This document shows, piece by piece, positions 17,960 through 26,335 of a stretch of DNA of 64,000 nucleotides. This stretch comes from Woeseiaceae bacterium. Lineage in GTDB: Bacteria; Pseudomonadota; Gammaproteobacteria; Steroidobacterales; Woeseiaceae. The stretch is taken from positions 241,542 through 305,541 of the forward strand of contig JANQMR010000018.1 of assembly GCA_028279985.1 (NCBI GenBank), in the 5' to 3' direction. The translations under genes and the position numbers were made by a program. Positions within the stretch are counted from its first letter, which is position 1. Every line of letters begins with the position of its first letter. Below the pieces are notes generated by a model. That model ran no database searches and was not told where the DNA came from. It saw only the letters and a program-made list of their open reading frames with translations.

Positions 17960-18862
17960 ATGAGCGACGACGACCCACAATACCCGGTGCACGGCGCGGG
18001 CCTCGGCTTCAGGCGGCCGCTTGCCGATAAGCTAATGGCAAATCCACCGGAAGAAGTGGACTTCATGGAAGTCGCGCCGGAAAACTGGATTCACGTCGGC
18101 GGCGCGGCGGCCAGGAAGTTCCGCTTCTTTACCGAACGTTATCCTTTCGTCATTCACGGCCTGTCGCTTTCCATCGGTTCTCCGGCGCCGCTCAACGAGC
18201 AACTCGTGCGCGACATCAAGAACTTCATGCGAGAACACGACATCCGGATGTATTCGGAGCATCTGAGTTACACCAGCGACGACGGCCAACTCTACGACCT
18301 GATGCCCATCCCGTTCACCGAAGATGCCGTGCACTACGTCGCAGGCCGGGTACGCCGCGTCCAGGACATCCTGGAGCAACGTATCGCGCTCGAGAACGTG
18401 TCGTATTACGCGCCGACCGACACGTCGATGGACGAGGTGGACTTTGTTCTCGCCGTGCTCGACGAAGCCGATTGCGACTTGATGCTCGACATCAACAACA
18501 TCGTCGTCAACAGCATCAATCACGGCTACGATGCGCGGGAGTTCCTGTACCGGATGCCGGCCGGGAGAATCCGCTACTTCCATCAGGCCGGCCACTACGT
18601 CGAAGCAGAGGACCTGCGTATCGACACCCACGGCGCGGCGGTCGACCAACAGTCCTGGGCGCTGCTGGCCGATGCCTATGCCCACTTCGGGCCGGTGCCT
18701 ACCCTGCTCGAACGGGACTTCAACTTCCCGCCGATGGAGGAGCTCCTGGCAGAGCTGCGGCAAATCAAGGCGCTGCAGGCAGCCGCCGGTTTAGGGTCTG
18801 TTGACGGTCGATTGAGCCGCGGATTGGGCCGTCCTGTTGCGAACGAGGCCGCCAATGGCTGA
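17960..18862 (+). CDS. DUF692/MNIO multinuclear iron oxidase (HvfB/BufB type)
   Basis: MNIO enzymes use two or three irons to modify Cys or other residues of ribosomal peptides, for example to oxazolone-thioamides in copper-binding precursors. This 300-residue protein has the expected TIM-barrel ligand blocks: FVIHGLSLSIG, MYSEHLSYT, IALENVSYY, LMLDINNIVVNS, RYFHQAGHY, IDTHGAAVD and LLERDFNFP. It ends with an extra tail of about 20 residues containing a short repeat. The next gene overlaps it by 8 bases and encodes the usual partner protein; a DoxX protein follows. No precursor gene (DUF2282 or similar) is visible on either side, which is unusual for this cassette. Confidence 0.9.
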   Translation: MSDDDPQYPVHGAGLGFRRPLADKLMANPPEEVDFMEVAPENWIHVGGAAARKFRFFTERYPFVIHGLSLSIGSPAPLNEQLVRDIKNFMREHDIRMYSEHLSYTSDDGQLYDLMPIPFTEDAVHYVAGRVRRVQDILEQRIALENVSYYAPTDTSMDEVDFVLAVLDEADCDLMLDINNIVVNSINHGYDAREFLYRMPAGRIRYFHQAGHYVEAEDLRIDTHGAAVDQQSWALLADAYAHFGPVPTLLERDFNFPPMEELLAELRQIKALQAAAGLGSVDGRLSRGLGRPVANEAANG

Positions 18863-19637
18863 GCTCCCCGAGTTCCAGAAAAAGCAGTACGCATTCGCCG
18901 CGCATCTTCGCGACCCGCAAAACGCACCGGCGCCCGAGGGTATCGAAGAACGCCGCTTAGCGATTTACCGCGGCCTGTTTTTCAACAACCTCAAAAGCCT
19001 GCTGGCGACGACCTACCCGGTCACCAGGAGGCTCGTCGGCGAGGAAAAATGGCGGCGGCTCATTCGCCAGTTCATGCAAAAACACCGGGCGCAGACACCC
19101 TACTTCCTCGAGCTACCGGCGGAGTTCCTGGAGTTCCTGCAAACCGAATACGAGCTGGCCGAGGACGACTTTCCTTTTCTGACCGAGCTTGCGCACTACG
19201 AGTACGTCGAGCTGGCTTTGTCTATATCGACCGACGCGGACGATCTCACGGACATCGATCCGGACGGCGATCTCAGAAACGGCCAACCGGTCAAATCGCT
19301 TTTGGCCTGGACCTTCGCCTACCGCTACCCGGTGCATCGCATCAACGACGACTTCAAACCCGATGCGCCGTCCGACCAGCCCGTCTACCTCGCGCTGTAC
19401 CGCCGCGAGGACGACAAGGTCCGTTTCATGGAACTGAACCCGGTCACGGCGGCTTTGCTCGACGCGCTGGAAAAAAACGAGGAAACCAAATCGGGCGAAA
19501 CGCTGCTGCGCGAGCTGTCCGCCCGAATCGCTTACGCGGACACGGACGCATTCGTCGAGCACGGCATCGCCGCGCTGGAAGAAATGCGCCAAATCGGAAT
19601 CGTAACCGGCACGAGAAATGCCGGCCAAAGGAGTTGA
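18855..19637 (+). CDS. DUF2063 family MNIO partner protein (HvfC/BufC type)
   Basis: The 260-residue protein starts MAELPEFQKKQYAFAAHLRDP and has the conserved IEERRLAIYRGLFFNNLKSLLATTYPVTRRLVG of the DUF2063 domain. These proteins bind the precursor peptide and present it to the MNIO enzyme. A second domain follows (residues about 130-260). ATG 18855 lies inside the end of the oxidase gene (ATGGCTGA overlap), indicating translational coupling. The label as a DNA-binding protein seen in some databases is old; the pairing with DUF692 supports a RiPP-partner role. Confidence 0.88.
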   Translation: MAELPEFQKKQYAFAAHLRDPQNAPAPEGIEERRLAIYRGLFFNNLKSLLATTYPVTRRLVGEEKWRRLIRQFMQKHRAQTPYFLELPAEFLEFLQTEYELAEDDFPFLTELAHYEYVELALSISTDADDLTDIDPDGDLRNGQPVKSLLAWTFAYRYPVHRINDDFKPDAPSDQPVYLALYRREDDKVRFMELNPVTAALLDALEKNEETKSGETLLRELSARIAYADTDAFVEHGIAALEEMRQIGIVTGTRNAGQRS

Positions 19638-19642
19638 ATACC

Positions 19643-20146
19643 ATGGAAAAACTGACCGCTGTCTGGAATCGCATCACGGGTATCCTGGACCCTACGGGCG
19701 ATTGGGTTGCGCTGCTGGTGATACGCCTGCTGATGGCGTACGAATTCGGCAGAGCCGGCTTCATGAAACTCAACGGCAACAACTGGTTCGGCAACGTCAA
19801 GGAGAACTTCCCGTTTCCGTTCAACGTCGTGCCGGTGGACATCAGTTGGTTTCTGGCCACCTGGTTCGAGATCCTGGGCGCCTTCGGCATCCTGTTCGGG
19901 CTGTTCACGCGCTTTTGGGCCTTCAGCCTGATCGTCCTGTCGATCGTCGCGATCTTCGGCGTGCACTGGCCCGACGAATGGTCGAGCCTGGCCGAGCTCT
20001 GGAAGGGTTATGCCATCACCGACAAGGGTTTCGGCAACTACCGGGTACCGCTGTTGTTCATCGCGATGCTGATCCCGCTGGTCTTCATCGGCGCCGGCAA
20101 GCTCTCGGTCGACCACTTCCTGAACAGGCAGCTCAACAAACGATAG
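19643..20146 (+). CDS. DoxX family membrane protein
   Basis: A 167-residue inner-membrane protein with four predicted helices and the DoxX pattern ALLVIRLLMAYEFGRAGFMKL near the N-terminus. An AAAGGAG Shine-Dalgarno lies 10 bases upstream of ATG 19643, which follows the partner gene by 5 bases. DoxX proteins accompany DUF692/DUF2063 genes in hvf- and buf-type operons (HvfX); their exact role is unclear, possibly redox or quinone-linked. The C-terminus (HFLNRQLNKR) is followed directly by a 12-bp tandem repeat. Confidence 0.88.
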   Translation: MEKLTAVWNRITGILDPTGDWVALLVIRLLMAYEFGRAGFMKLNGNNWFGNVKENFPFPFNVVPVDISWFLATWFEILGAFGILFGLFTRFWAFSLIVLSIVAIFGVHWPDEWSSLAELWKGYAITDKGFGNYRVPLLFIAMLIPLVFIGAGKLSVDHFLNRQLNKR

Positions 20147-20155
20147 GCGGCCGAC

Positions 20156-20200
20156 AAATCGCGCAACGAATCGCGCAATAAATCGCGCAACGAATGGCGG
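20156..20200 (+). repeat. 12-bp tandem repeat after the DoxX gene
   Basis: AAATCGCGCAAC, GAATCGCGCAAT, AAATCGCGCAAC and a partial GAATGGCGG follow each other. It begins 10 bases after the stop codon and fills half of the gap to the next gene. Confidence 0.85.
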
Positions 20201-20242
20201 ACCCCGGCGCGCTCCCGCCGGGACCGCCCGACCCCGGGAGGG

Positions 20243-21769
20243 ATGGACATGAGCGAAACGCTGGTCGATGCGATGAGCATCCTGCAATGGCTTGCCGCGC
20301 TGTTCATATTCGTCGTCGGCGCGGCGCTTCTGGCGGCTATCGTGATTTTCGTCATCGACGTCACGCAGACGCAGAGCACCGTCCGCCGCAACTTCCCGGT
20401 CATCGGTCGGTTCAGGTACCTGTTCGAACACCTCGGCGAGTTCTTTCGCCAGTATTTTTTCGCGATGGACCGCGAAGAGATGCCGTTCAATCGCGCGCAA
20501 CGGTCCTGGGTCTATCGGGCTTCCAAGGGAGTCGACAACACGGTCGCCTTCGGTTCGACCTTGAACCTGTCGCCGCCGGGCACGAAGATTTTCGTCAATT
20601 GCCCCTATCCGGTACTGGAGACCGACACCGCGGCAACCCAGCCGATGACCATAGGCCCCTACGCCCGCAAGCCTTACGATGCGCCGTCGATATTCAACGT
20701 CTCGGGTATGAGTTACGGCGCGCTGTCGAAGCCCGCCGTGCTCGCATTGTCGAAAGGCTCGAAGCTCGCGGGCAACTGGATGAACACCGGCGAGGGCGGA
20801 CTGTCACCCTGGCATCTCGAAGGCGGCGCGGACATCGTGTTCCAGATCGGCACGGCCAAATACGGCGTACGCGACGAGACGGGTAATCTCGACGACAGGA
20901 AGTTGCGTGAGCTGGGCGAGACCGAGCAGGTCAGGATGATCGAGCTCAAGCTAAGCCAGGGCGCCAAACCCGGCAAGGGCGGTATCCTGCCGGGCAAGAA
21001 GGTCACGGCGGAGATCGCCGCCATCCGGGGTATCCCGGTCGGCGAGGACTCGATCAGCCCGAACCGCCACCCCGAGATCGACTCGGCCGCGGACCTGCTG
21101 GACCTGATCCATCGCGTCAGGGACATCTCCGGTCTACCGACGGGTTTCAAGTCGGTCATCGGCGCCTACGGTTGGCTCGACGAGCTGTTCGAGGAGATCC
21201 ACCGCCGCGGCCTCGAATCCGCGCCGGACTTCATCACCGTGGACAGCGGCGACGGGGGCACCGGCGCCGCACCGATGAGCCTGATCGACAATGTCGGCCT
21301 GCCGATCAGGGAGAGCCTGCCGCTGGTGATCGACAGGCTGGTCGAGTTCGGCCTGCGCGAACGGATTCGGGTCATCGCCAGCGGCAAGCTGATTAACCCC
21401 AGCGATGCGGCCTGGGCGCTTTGCGTCGGCGCGGATTTCGTCAACAATGCGCGCGGTTTCATGCTGGCACTGGGCTGCATCCAGGCCCTGCAATGTAACA
21501 AGAATACCTGTCCGACCGGGATCACGACCCACGACAAACGGCTGCAACGCGGCCTGGTTCCGGCGGACAAGGCCGGGCGCGTGAAGCGGTATTCGAACAC
21601 CATGCGCAAGGAGATCGAGACGATTGCACACTCCTGCGGTGTTGCAGAACCGCGGAAGCTGCGCCGTTACCATTGCCGCATCGTGCAGGAGAACGGCCTC
21701 TCGGTTCCGCTCGACCAACTCTATCCCGAGGCACGGCCCGGATCGCGAATCGCCGCCGCAAACCAATAA
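20243..21769 (+). CDS. FMN-binding glutamate-synthase family protein (membrane-anchored)
   Basis: The 508-residue protein has one N-terminal membrane helix (LAALFIFVVGAALLAAIVIF), a linker, then a GltS FMN-binding TIM barrel: FNVSGMSYGALSKPAVLALS, NTGEGGLSPWH, PGKGGILPGKKV, VDSGDGGTGAAP and CNKNTCPTGITTHD with Cys residues for a cluster. It lacks the glutaminase domain of true GltB, so it probably uses another amino donor or acts as a different FMN oxidoreductase. Substrate is unknown. ATGs at 20243 and 20249 are both possible; GGGAGG lies just upstream and fits the second slightly better. Confidence 0.88.
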   Translation: MDMSETLVDAMSILQWLAALFIFVVGAALLAAIVIFVIDVTQTQSTVRRNFPVIGRFRYLFEHLGEFFRQYFFAMDREEMPFNRAQRSWVYRASKGVDNTVAFGSTLNLSPPGTKIFVNCPYPVLETDTAATQPMTIGPYARKPYDAPSIFNVSGMSYGALSKPAVLALSKGSKLAGNWMNTGEGGLSPWHLEGGADIVFQIGTAKYGVRDETGNLDDRKLRELGETEQVRMIELKLSQGAKPGKGGILPGKKVTAEIAAIRGIPVGEDSISPNRHPEIDSAADLLDLIHRVRDISGLPTGFKSVIGAYGWLDELFEEIHRRGLESAPDFITVDSGDGGTGAAPMSLIDNVGLPIRESLPLVIDRLVEFGLRERIRVIASGKLINPSDAAWALCVGADFVNNARGFMLALGCIQALQCNKNTCPTGITTHDKRLQRGLVPADKAGRVKRYSNTMRKEIETIAHSCGVAEPRKLRRYHCRIVQENGLSVPLDQLYPEARPGSRIAAANQ

Positions 21770-21857
21770 CGACCACTGACAACCCCTAACAACCCCGTTG
21801 CGGCCGGAGCGGCCGTGAGGCGGTAAGATAGCCGCGGCCGACATTCGGGGAAAAGGC

Positions 21858-23153
21858 ATGAACTCTGGCAAGCCGAAGCTGCGTCGCGACATCCGTTTCT
21901 TCGGTGCCGCGTTCCTGGTCGTGAATGCGATGATCGGCGCCGGCATTTTCGCGCTGCCGGGCACCGTCGCCGCCAATGCCGGTCTGTTGAGCCCCTGGTT
22001 GTTCCTGCTCGTCGGCCTGGCGTTTCTGACGGTGGTCCTGACCTTCGCCGAGCTTGCGAGCTATTTCGACCGCTCGGGCGGACCGGTGCTTTATGCGACC
22101 GAAGCCTTCGGTCCGCTGGCGGGGTTCAGCACCGGTTGGGTGTTGTTTTTAAGCCGGATGACGGCCTTCGCGGCCAACGCCAACGTGATGGCCGTCTATC
22201 TCGGATCGCTGCATCCGTGGTTCGCGACTTCGTGGAGTCGCGCCGCCATCATCACGGTACTGACGATCGGCCTGACCTGGGCCAACATACTCGGCGTCAA
22301 GGACGGCGTCCGTACGATGGGCGTATTCACGTTCTTGAAGCTCACGCCGCTGTTGTTGCTCGTATTGATGGGCCTGCCGCATGTGACCGGCGCAACGCTG
22401 ATACCGTCTGCGGCTTCTTTAGGCATCGAAGACCTGGGCGGGACGACGCTGCTGCTGATTTATGCCTACGTCGGATTCGAAGCATTGGCCGTCACGGCCG
22501 GAGAGACCTCGAAACCCCGAAAGACCCTGCCGGTCGCGTTGGTCCGTACCGTCATCGCTACCGGAATCCTGTACTTCGTCATCGTGCTGGTGTTCGTCGC
22601 GGTGATTCCGGCGATCGATTACCGGGACGCCACGCTGGTCGACGTGGGACGGGCGCTGGCCGGGCCGCTCGGCGCCGTTGCGATCACGCTGGCCGCCGTT
22701 TTTTCGATCGGCGGCAATTGCGCCGGCTCGATGTTGTCCGCGCCCAGGCTGGTCTACTCCCTGGCCGAGAACCGCCTGCTGCCGGCGTGGTTCGGTCACG
22801 TACACGAACGCTACGCAACACCGGATCGTGCGATTCTGGTCATGGGCGGCCTGGCGCTGGTCTTTGCGCTGAGCGGCTCGTTCGCCCAACTGGCGATAGC
22901 GAGCTCACTGTCCCGCTTGCTGGCGTATATGTTGAGCATTGCTTCTTTACCGGCCATTCGACGGCGGGCCGACGCCGAAACCCGCGCCCGTGCGTACCGG
23001 CTCAGGGGCGGTTACATGATCCCCGCCGCAGGCTTCGGAATCTGTCTGTGGCTGCTGACCCAATCGAAACCCGAGTCGTGGCTCGCGATCGGCATCCTGC
23101 TCGCCATCGGCGTCGGCCTGTTCTGGCTGGAGCGCAAAACCGTCCGCACTTGA
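21858..23153 (+). CDS. APC-superfamily amino acid permease
   Basis: A 431-residue inner-membrane transporter with about 11-12 hydrophobic segments. The first helix has the APC signature VVNAMIGAGIFALPGTVAANAG, and YAYVGFEALAVTAGETSKPRKTLP is the conserved region of helix 6 and the following loop. The substrate cannot be told from sequence; amino acid uptake or exchange is the family role. It stands alone between the glutamate-synthase-like gene and the convergent lpd. Its TGA stop lies inside a 15-bp tandem duplication. Confidence 0.9.
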   Translation: MNSGKPKLRRDIRFFGAAFLVVNAMIGAGIFALPGTVAANAGLLSPWLFLLVGLAFLTVVLTFAELASYFDRSGGPVLYATEAFGPLAGFSTGWVLFLSRMTAFAANANVMAVYLGSLHPWFATSWSRAAIITVLTIGLTWANILGVKDGVRTMGVFTFLKLTPLLLLVLMGLPHVTGATLIPSAASLGIEDLGGTTLLLIYAYVGFEALAVTAGETSKPRKTLPVALVRTVIATGILYFVIVLVFVAVIPAIDYRDATLVDVGRALAGPLGAVAITLAAVFSIGGNCAGSMLSAPRLVYSLAENRLLPAWFGHVHERYATPDRAILVMGGLALVFALSGSFAQLAIASSLSRLLAYMLSIASLPAIRRRADAETRARAYRLRGGYMIPAAGFGICLWLLTQSKPESWLAIGILLAIGVGLFWLERKTVRT

Positions 23154-23174
23154 TTTGGACGGACTTGAACAGGA
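23145..23174 (+). repeat. 15-bp degenerate tandem duplication on the permease stop codon
   Basis: CGCACTTGATTTGGA is followed by CGGACTTGAACAGGA (11 of 15 identical). The first copy contains the TGA stop of the permease gene. Confidence 0.6.
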
Positions 23175-23202
23175 CTGAACTTACTTTCGGTATGGTTCTT
23201 AA

Positions 23203-24939
23203 CTATCTGTTTTTCTTTGGAAGGTATAGGTCAGTTAGTGTGCCTTCGAAAGCCTCGGCGGCGAGCGCTACGGTTTCCGACAACGTCGGGTGAGGGTGGA
23301 TGGTCAGGCCGATATCGGTGGCATCCGCGCCCATTTCGATGGCCAGGCCGATTTCGGCGACCAGGTCGCCGGCGTTGGTGCCGACGATTCCACCGCCGAG
23401 CACGCGGCCGCTGTCCTTGTCGAACAGAAGCTTGGTGAAACCCTCGTCGCGTCCGAGCGACAGCGAGCGGCCGCTAGCGGCCCACGGGAATTGCGCCTTC
23501 TCGTAGACGATACCCTCTGCTTTGGCCTCGGTCTCGGTCAGGCCGACCCAGGCGACCTCCGGATCGGTGTAAGCGACGGACGGGATGGTACGCGCGTCGA
23601 AGTAACGCTTCTCCCCGGCCACCACTTCAGCCGCAACCTTGGCCTCGTGCGTGGCCTTGTGTGCGAGCATCGGGCCGCCTGCGAGATCGCCGATCGCAAA
23701 GATGTGCGGCACGTTGGTGCGCATCTGCTTGTCCACCGCGATGATGCCCCGCTCGTCCACGGCAACGCCTGCCTTGCCGGCCGCAAGCTTGTCACCGTTG
23801 GCACGCCGGCCGATCGCAACCAGCACCCGGTCATAAAGCGCCGACGGCGGGGCCGTCTCACCCTCGAAGCCGACCTCGATGCCGGACTCCATGGCCCGCA
23901 TACCGGTGACCTTCGTCGACAGCAGGATCGCTTCGTATCGTTGACCGATGATCTTCTGCAGCGGCTTGACGAGATCCGGATCGGTGCCGGGCATCAATGT
24001 GTCGGTCACCTCGACGACGCTGACGGCGGTGCCCAGGGCCGCGTACACGCAGGCCATCTCCAGCCCGATGATCCCGCCGCCTACGACCAGCATTCGTTTC
24101 GGTAGCGGGTGCAGTTCCAGGGCACCGGTCGAATCGATGATACGCGGGTCGTCCGGCAGGCCTGGCAGCATGAACGGCTGCGAGCCGGCGGCGATGATGC
24201 ACTGCTCGAACGCAACAGTCTCCCCGTTGTCCAGCTTAAGCGAGTTCGGCGATTCGAACTCGGCCGTCGCCGTGATCACACGTACCTTGCGACGCTTCGC
24301 GAGCTGGGTCAGGCCACCGGTCAGCCTGCCGACGACCTGGTTTTTCCAATCGCGGAGTTTCTCGGCATCGATCGCCGGCTTGCCGAAGCGCACGCCGTGT
24401 TCGGCCATGGCTTCGGCGTCGTCGATGACCTTGGCCGCGTGCAACAGCGCCTTCGACGGAATACAACCAACGTTGAGACATACGCCGCCTATGACCGGGT
24501 AACGCTCGATCAGGATCACGTCGAGCCCCAGGTCGGCCGCGCGAAACGCGGCGGTGTAGCCGCCGGGCCCGGAACCGATTACGACCAACCGGGCTTTGTG
24601 GCTTGCATCCGCGGCAGCGTGGTCCGCAGCGGCCTGGATATCCGGTGCGCTCATACGCTGCGTCGGCTCGACCGCGTCGCCGGGGGCGGCGGTCACCGCC
24701 TCAGCCTCGATGGTAACCACCGAATCGCCTTCGGAGACCCTGTCACCCACTGCAACGTGAACTGCGGTCACGGTACCTGCCGCTTCGGCCGGCACGTCGA
24801 TAGAGGCCTTGTCGGTCTCCAGCGTGACCAGCCCATCCTCGCGCCCGACGCTGTCGCCCGGTGCAACCAGTACTTCGATCACCTCGACGTCGGAAAAATC
24901 GCCGAGATCGGGAACCTTGAGCTCGATCCGTTCGGCCAC
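23203..24939 (-). CDS. lpdA: Dihydrolipoyl dehydrogenase (E3) with N-terminal lipoyl domain
   Basis: E3 reoxidises the dihydrolipoyl groups of E2 using FAD and NAD+. This 578-residue form carries its own lipoyl domain (1-80, acceptor Lys44 in ETDKASID). A linker and the flavoprotein follow: GSGPGGYTAAFRAADLG (FAD), redox-active disulfide Cys154/Cys159 in GGVCLNVGCIPSK, GGGIIGLEMACVYAALG (NAD) and the C-terminal HPHPTLSE with the catalytic His. GTG 24939 shares one base with the TAG stop of aceF (TAGTG), so translation is coupled. The lipoyl domain is almost the same as that of aceF, suggesting shared ancestry. Confidence 0.96.
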   Translation of the reverse strand: MAERIELKVPDLGDFSDVEVIEVLVAPGDSVGREDGLVTLETDKASIDVPAEAAGTVTAVHVAVGDRVSEGDSVVTIEAEAVTAAPGDAVEPTQRMSAPDIQAAADHAAADASHKARLVVIGSGPGGYTAAFRAADLGLDVILIERYPVIGGVCLNVGCIPSKALLHAAKVIDDAEAMAEHGVRFGKPAIDAEKLRDWKNQVVGRLTGGLTQLAKRRKVRVITATAEFESPNSLKLDNGETVAFEQCIIAAGSQPFMLPGLPDDPRIIDSTGALELHPLPKRMLVVGGGIIGLEMACVYAALGTAVSVVEVTDTLMPGTDPDLVKPLQKIIGQRYEAILLSTKVTGMRAMESGIEVGFEGETAPPSALYDRVLVAIGRRANGDKLAAGKAGVAVDERGIIAVDKQMRTNVPHIFAIGDLAGGPMLAHKATHEAKVAAEVVAGEKRYFDARTIPSVAYTDPEVAWVGLTETEAKAEGIVYEKAQFPWAASGRSLSLGRDEGFTKLLFDKDSGRVLGGGIVGTNAGDLVAEIGLAIEMGADATDIGLTIHPHPTLSETVALAAEAFEGTLTDLYLPKKNR

Positions 24940-26324
24940 TACGGAATCGCCTGCAGCAGCGCGTCGACGTCGCCCAGGGTCTGTCCCAGGTAAGTCGTGA
25001 AACGCACGGCCATCGCACCGTCGATGACGCGGTGATCGTAAGAAAAGGACAGCGGCAACATCAGCCTCGGCGCGAACTCCCTGCCGTTCCAGACAGGCGT
25101 CATCGTCGAACGGGACACACCCAGGATCGCCACTTCCGGCGCGTTGACGATCGGCGTGAACGCCGTGCCGCCGATGCCGCCGAGACTCGAGATCGTGAAC
25201 GACGCCCCCTGTAGCTGCGCGGCCTTGAGCTTGCCTTCACGCGCGGCCTTCGACAGCTCGCCGAGTTCCTGCGCGAGTTCGTAGATATCCTTTTGATCCG
25301 CGTCGCGAATCACCGGCACCATCAAGCCCTGCTCGGTATCCGCCGCGAACCCGATATGGCAATACTGCTTCAAGACCAGGTTCTCACCGTCCTCCGCGAG
25401 CGAGGCATTGACCTTAGGAAACGCTTTCAGCGCCGTGATCGTCGCCTTGATGACGAAAGCCAGCGGCGTCAGGGAAATGCCGCGCTCCTTGGCGGGGCCC
25501 TTGAGTTCCTGGCGCCTGGCTTCGACGTCGGTGATGTCCGCCAGGTCGTGCTGGGTCACGTGCGGCAGGTTGATCCAACTGGCCTGGAGTCGCGGCCCGG
25601 AGATCTTCTGAATACGAGTCAGCGGCTCGAGGGCCACCTCGCCGAACTTCGCGAAATCGACGACGGGCGTTTGAGGCAAGGCCGCGGCGGTGTCCGGCGC
25701 GGCCGCCTGGCCGGTCAGTATCGCCTTGACGAAAGCCTTGACGTCGTCGTGCAGGATGCGGTTCTTGACACCGGAGCCCTTGACCTGCGCCAGGTCCACG
25801 CCCAGCTCGCGCGCCAGCTTGCGCACCGACGGGCTGGCGTGCGCACTTGCGAAGCCGGCCTCGTCGACCGGCGGAAGCGAGCCGGCGGCCCGCGCCGCCG
25901 GCGGGGTCGAAGGCGGCGGTGGAGGTGCCGTCGCCGCGTGCTGCGCGGGTGGCCCCTCCGCCGCCGGCCCCTCCGCCGCCGGGACCGGTTCCGCCGCGGC
26001 ATCGGCGGGCGCTTGCTCGCCGGCGGGCGCGTCACCGAGCTCGGTCTTGGTCGTTTCCGTGACAAGACTCGACGATGCCTCACCGCTCACCGTCATCTTT
26101 CCGATCACATCCCCGGACGAAACGCTGTCGCCGACAGCCACGGTCAGCGACTCGACAACCCCGTCCTCCGGCGCCGGCACGTCCATCGCCGCCTTGTCGG
26201 TCTCGAGCGTGACCAGCCCGTCCTCGCGTACGACGCCGTCGCCGGCGCCGACCAGCACTTCGATGACCTCCACGTCTTCGAAGTCGCCGAGATCCGGGAC
26301 GACGATATCGATCGTATTCGCCAT
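24939..26324 (-). CDS. aceF: Dihydrolipoamide acetyltransferase (E2 of pyruvate dehydrogenase)
   Basis: E2 forms the core of the complex and makes acetyl-CoA. The 461-residue product has a single lipoyl domain (Lys44 in ETDKAAMD), an Ala/Pro-rich linker (about 95-160), and the peripheral-subunit-binding domain (ASPSVRKLARELGVDLAQVKG). The acetyltransferase domain ends with the catalytic FSYDHRVIDGAMAVRF. E. coli AceF has three lipoyl domains; here one is on E2 and another on E3. The frame is open far upstream, but ATG 26324 starts the conserved MANTIDIVVPDLGDF. It lies 11 bases after aceE. Confidence 0.96.
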   Translation of the reverse strand: MANTIDIVVPDLGDFEDVEVIEVLVGAGDGVVREDGLVTLETDKAAMDVPAPEDGVVESLTVAVGDSVSSGDVIGKMTVSGEASSSLVTETTKTELGDAPAGEQAPADAAAEPVPAAEGPAAEGPPAQHAATAPPPPPSTPPAARAAGSLPPVDEAGFASAHASPSVRKLARELGVDLAQVKGSGVKNRILHDDVKAFVKAILTGQAAAPDTAAALPQTPVVDFAKFGEVALEPLTRIQKISGPRLQASWINLPHVTQHDLADITDVEARRQELKGPAKERGISLTPLAFVIKATITALKAFPKVNASLAEDGENLVLKQYCHIGFAADTEQGLMVPVIRDADQKDIYELAQELGELSKAAREGKLKAAQLQGASFTISSLGGIGGTAFTPIVNAPEVAILGVSRSTMTPVWNGREFAPRLMLPLSFSYDHRVIDGAMAVRFTTYLGQTLGDVDALLQAIP

Positions 26325-26335
26325 TCTACCGACCC

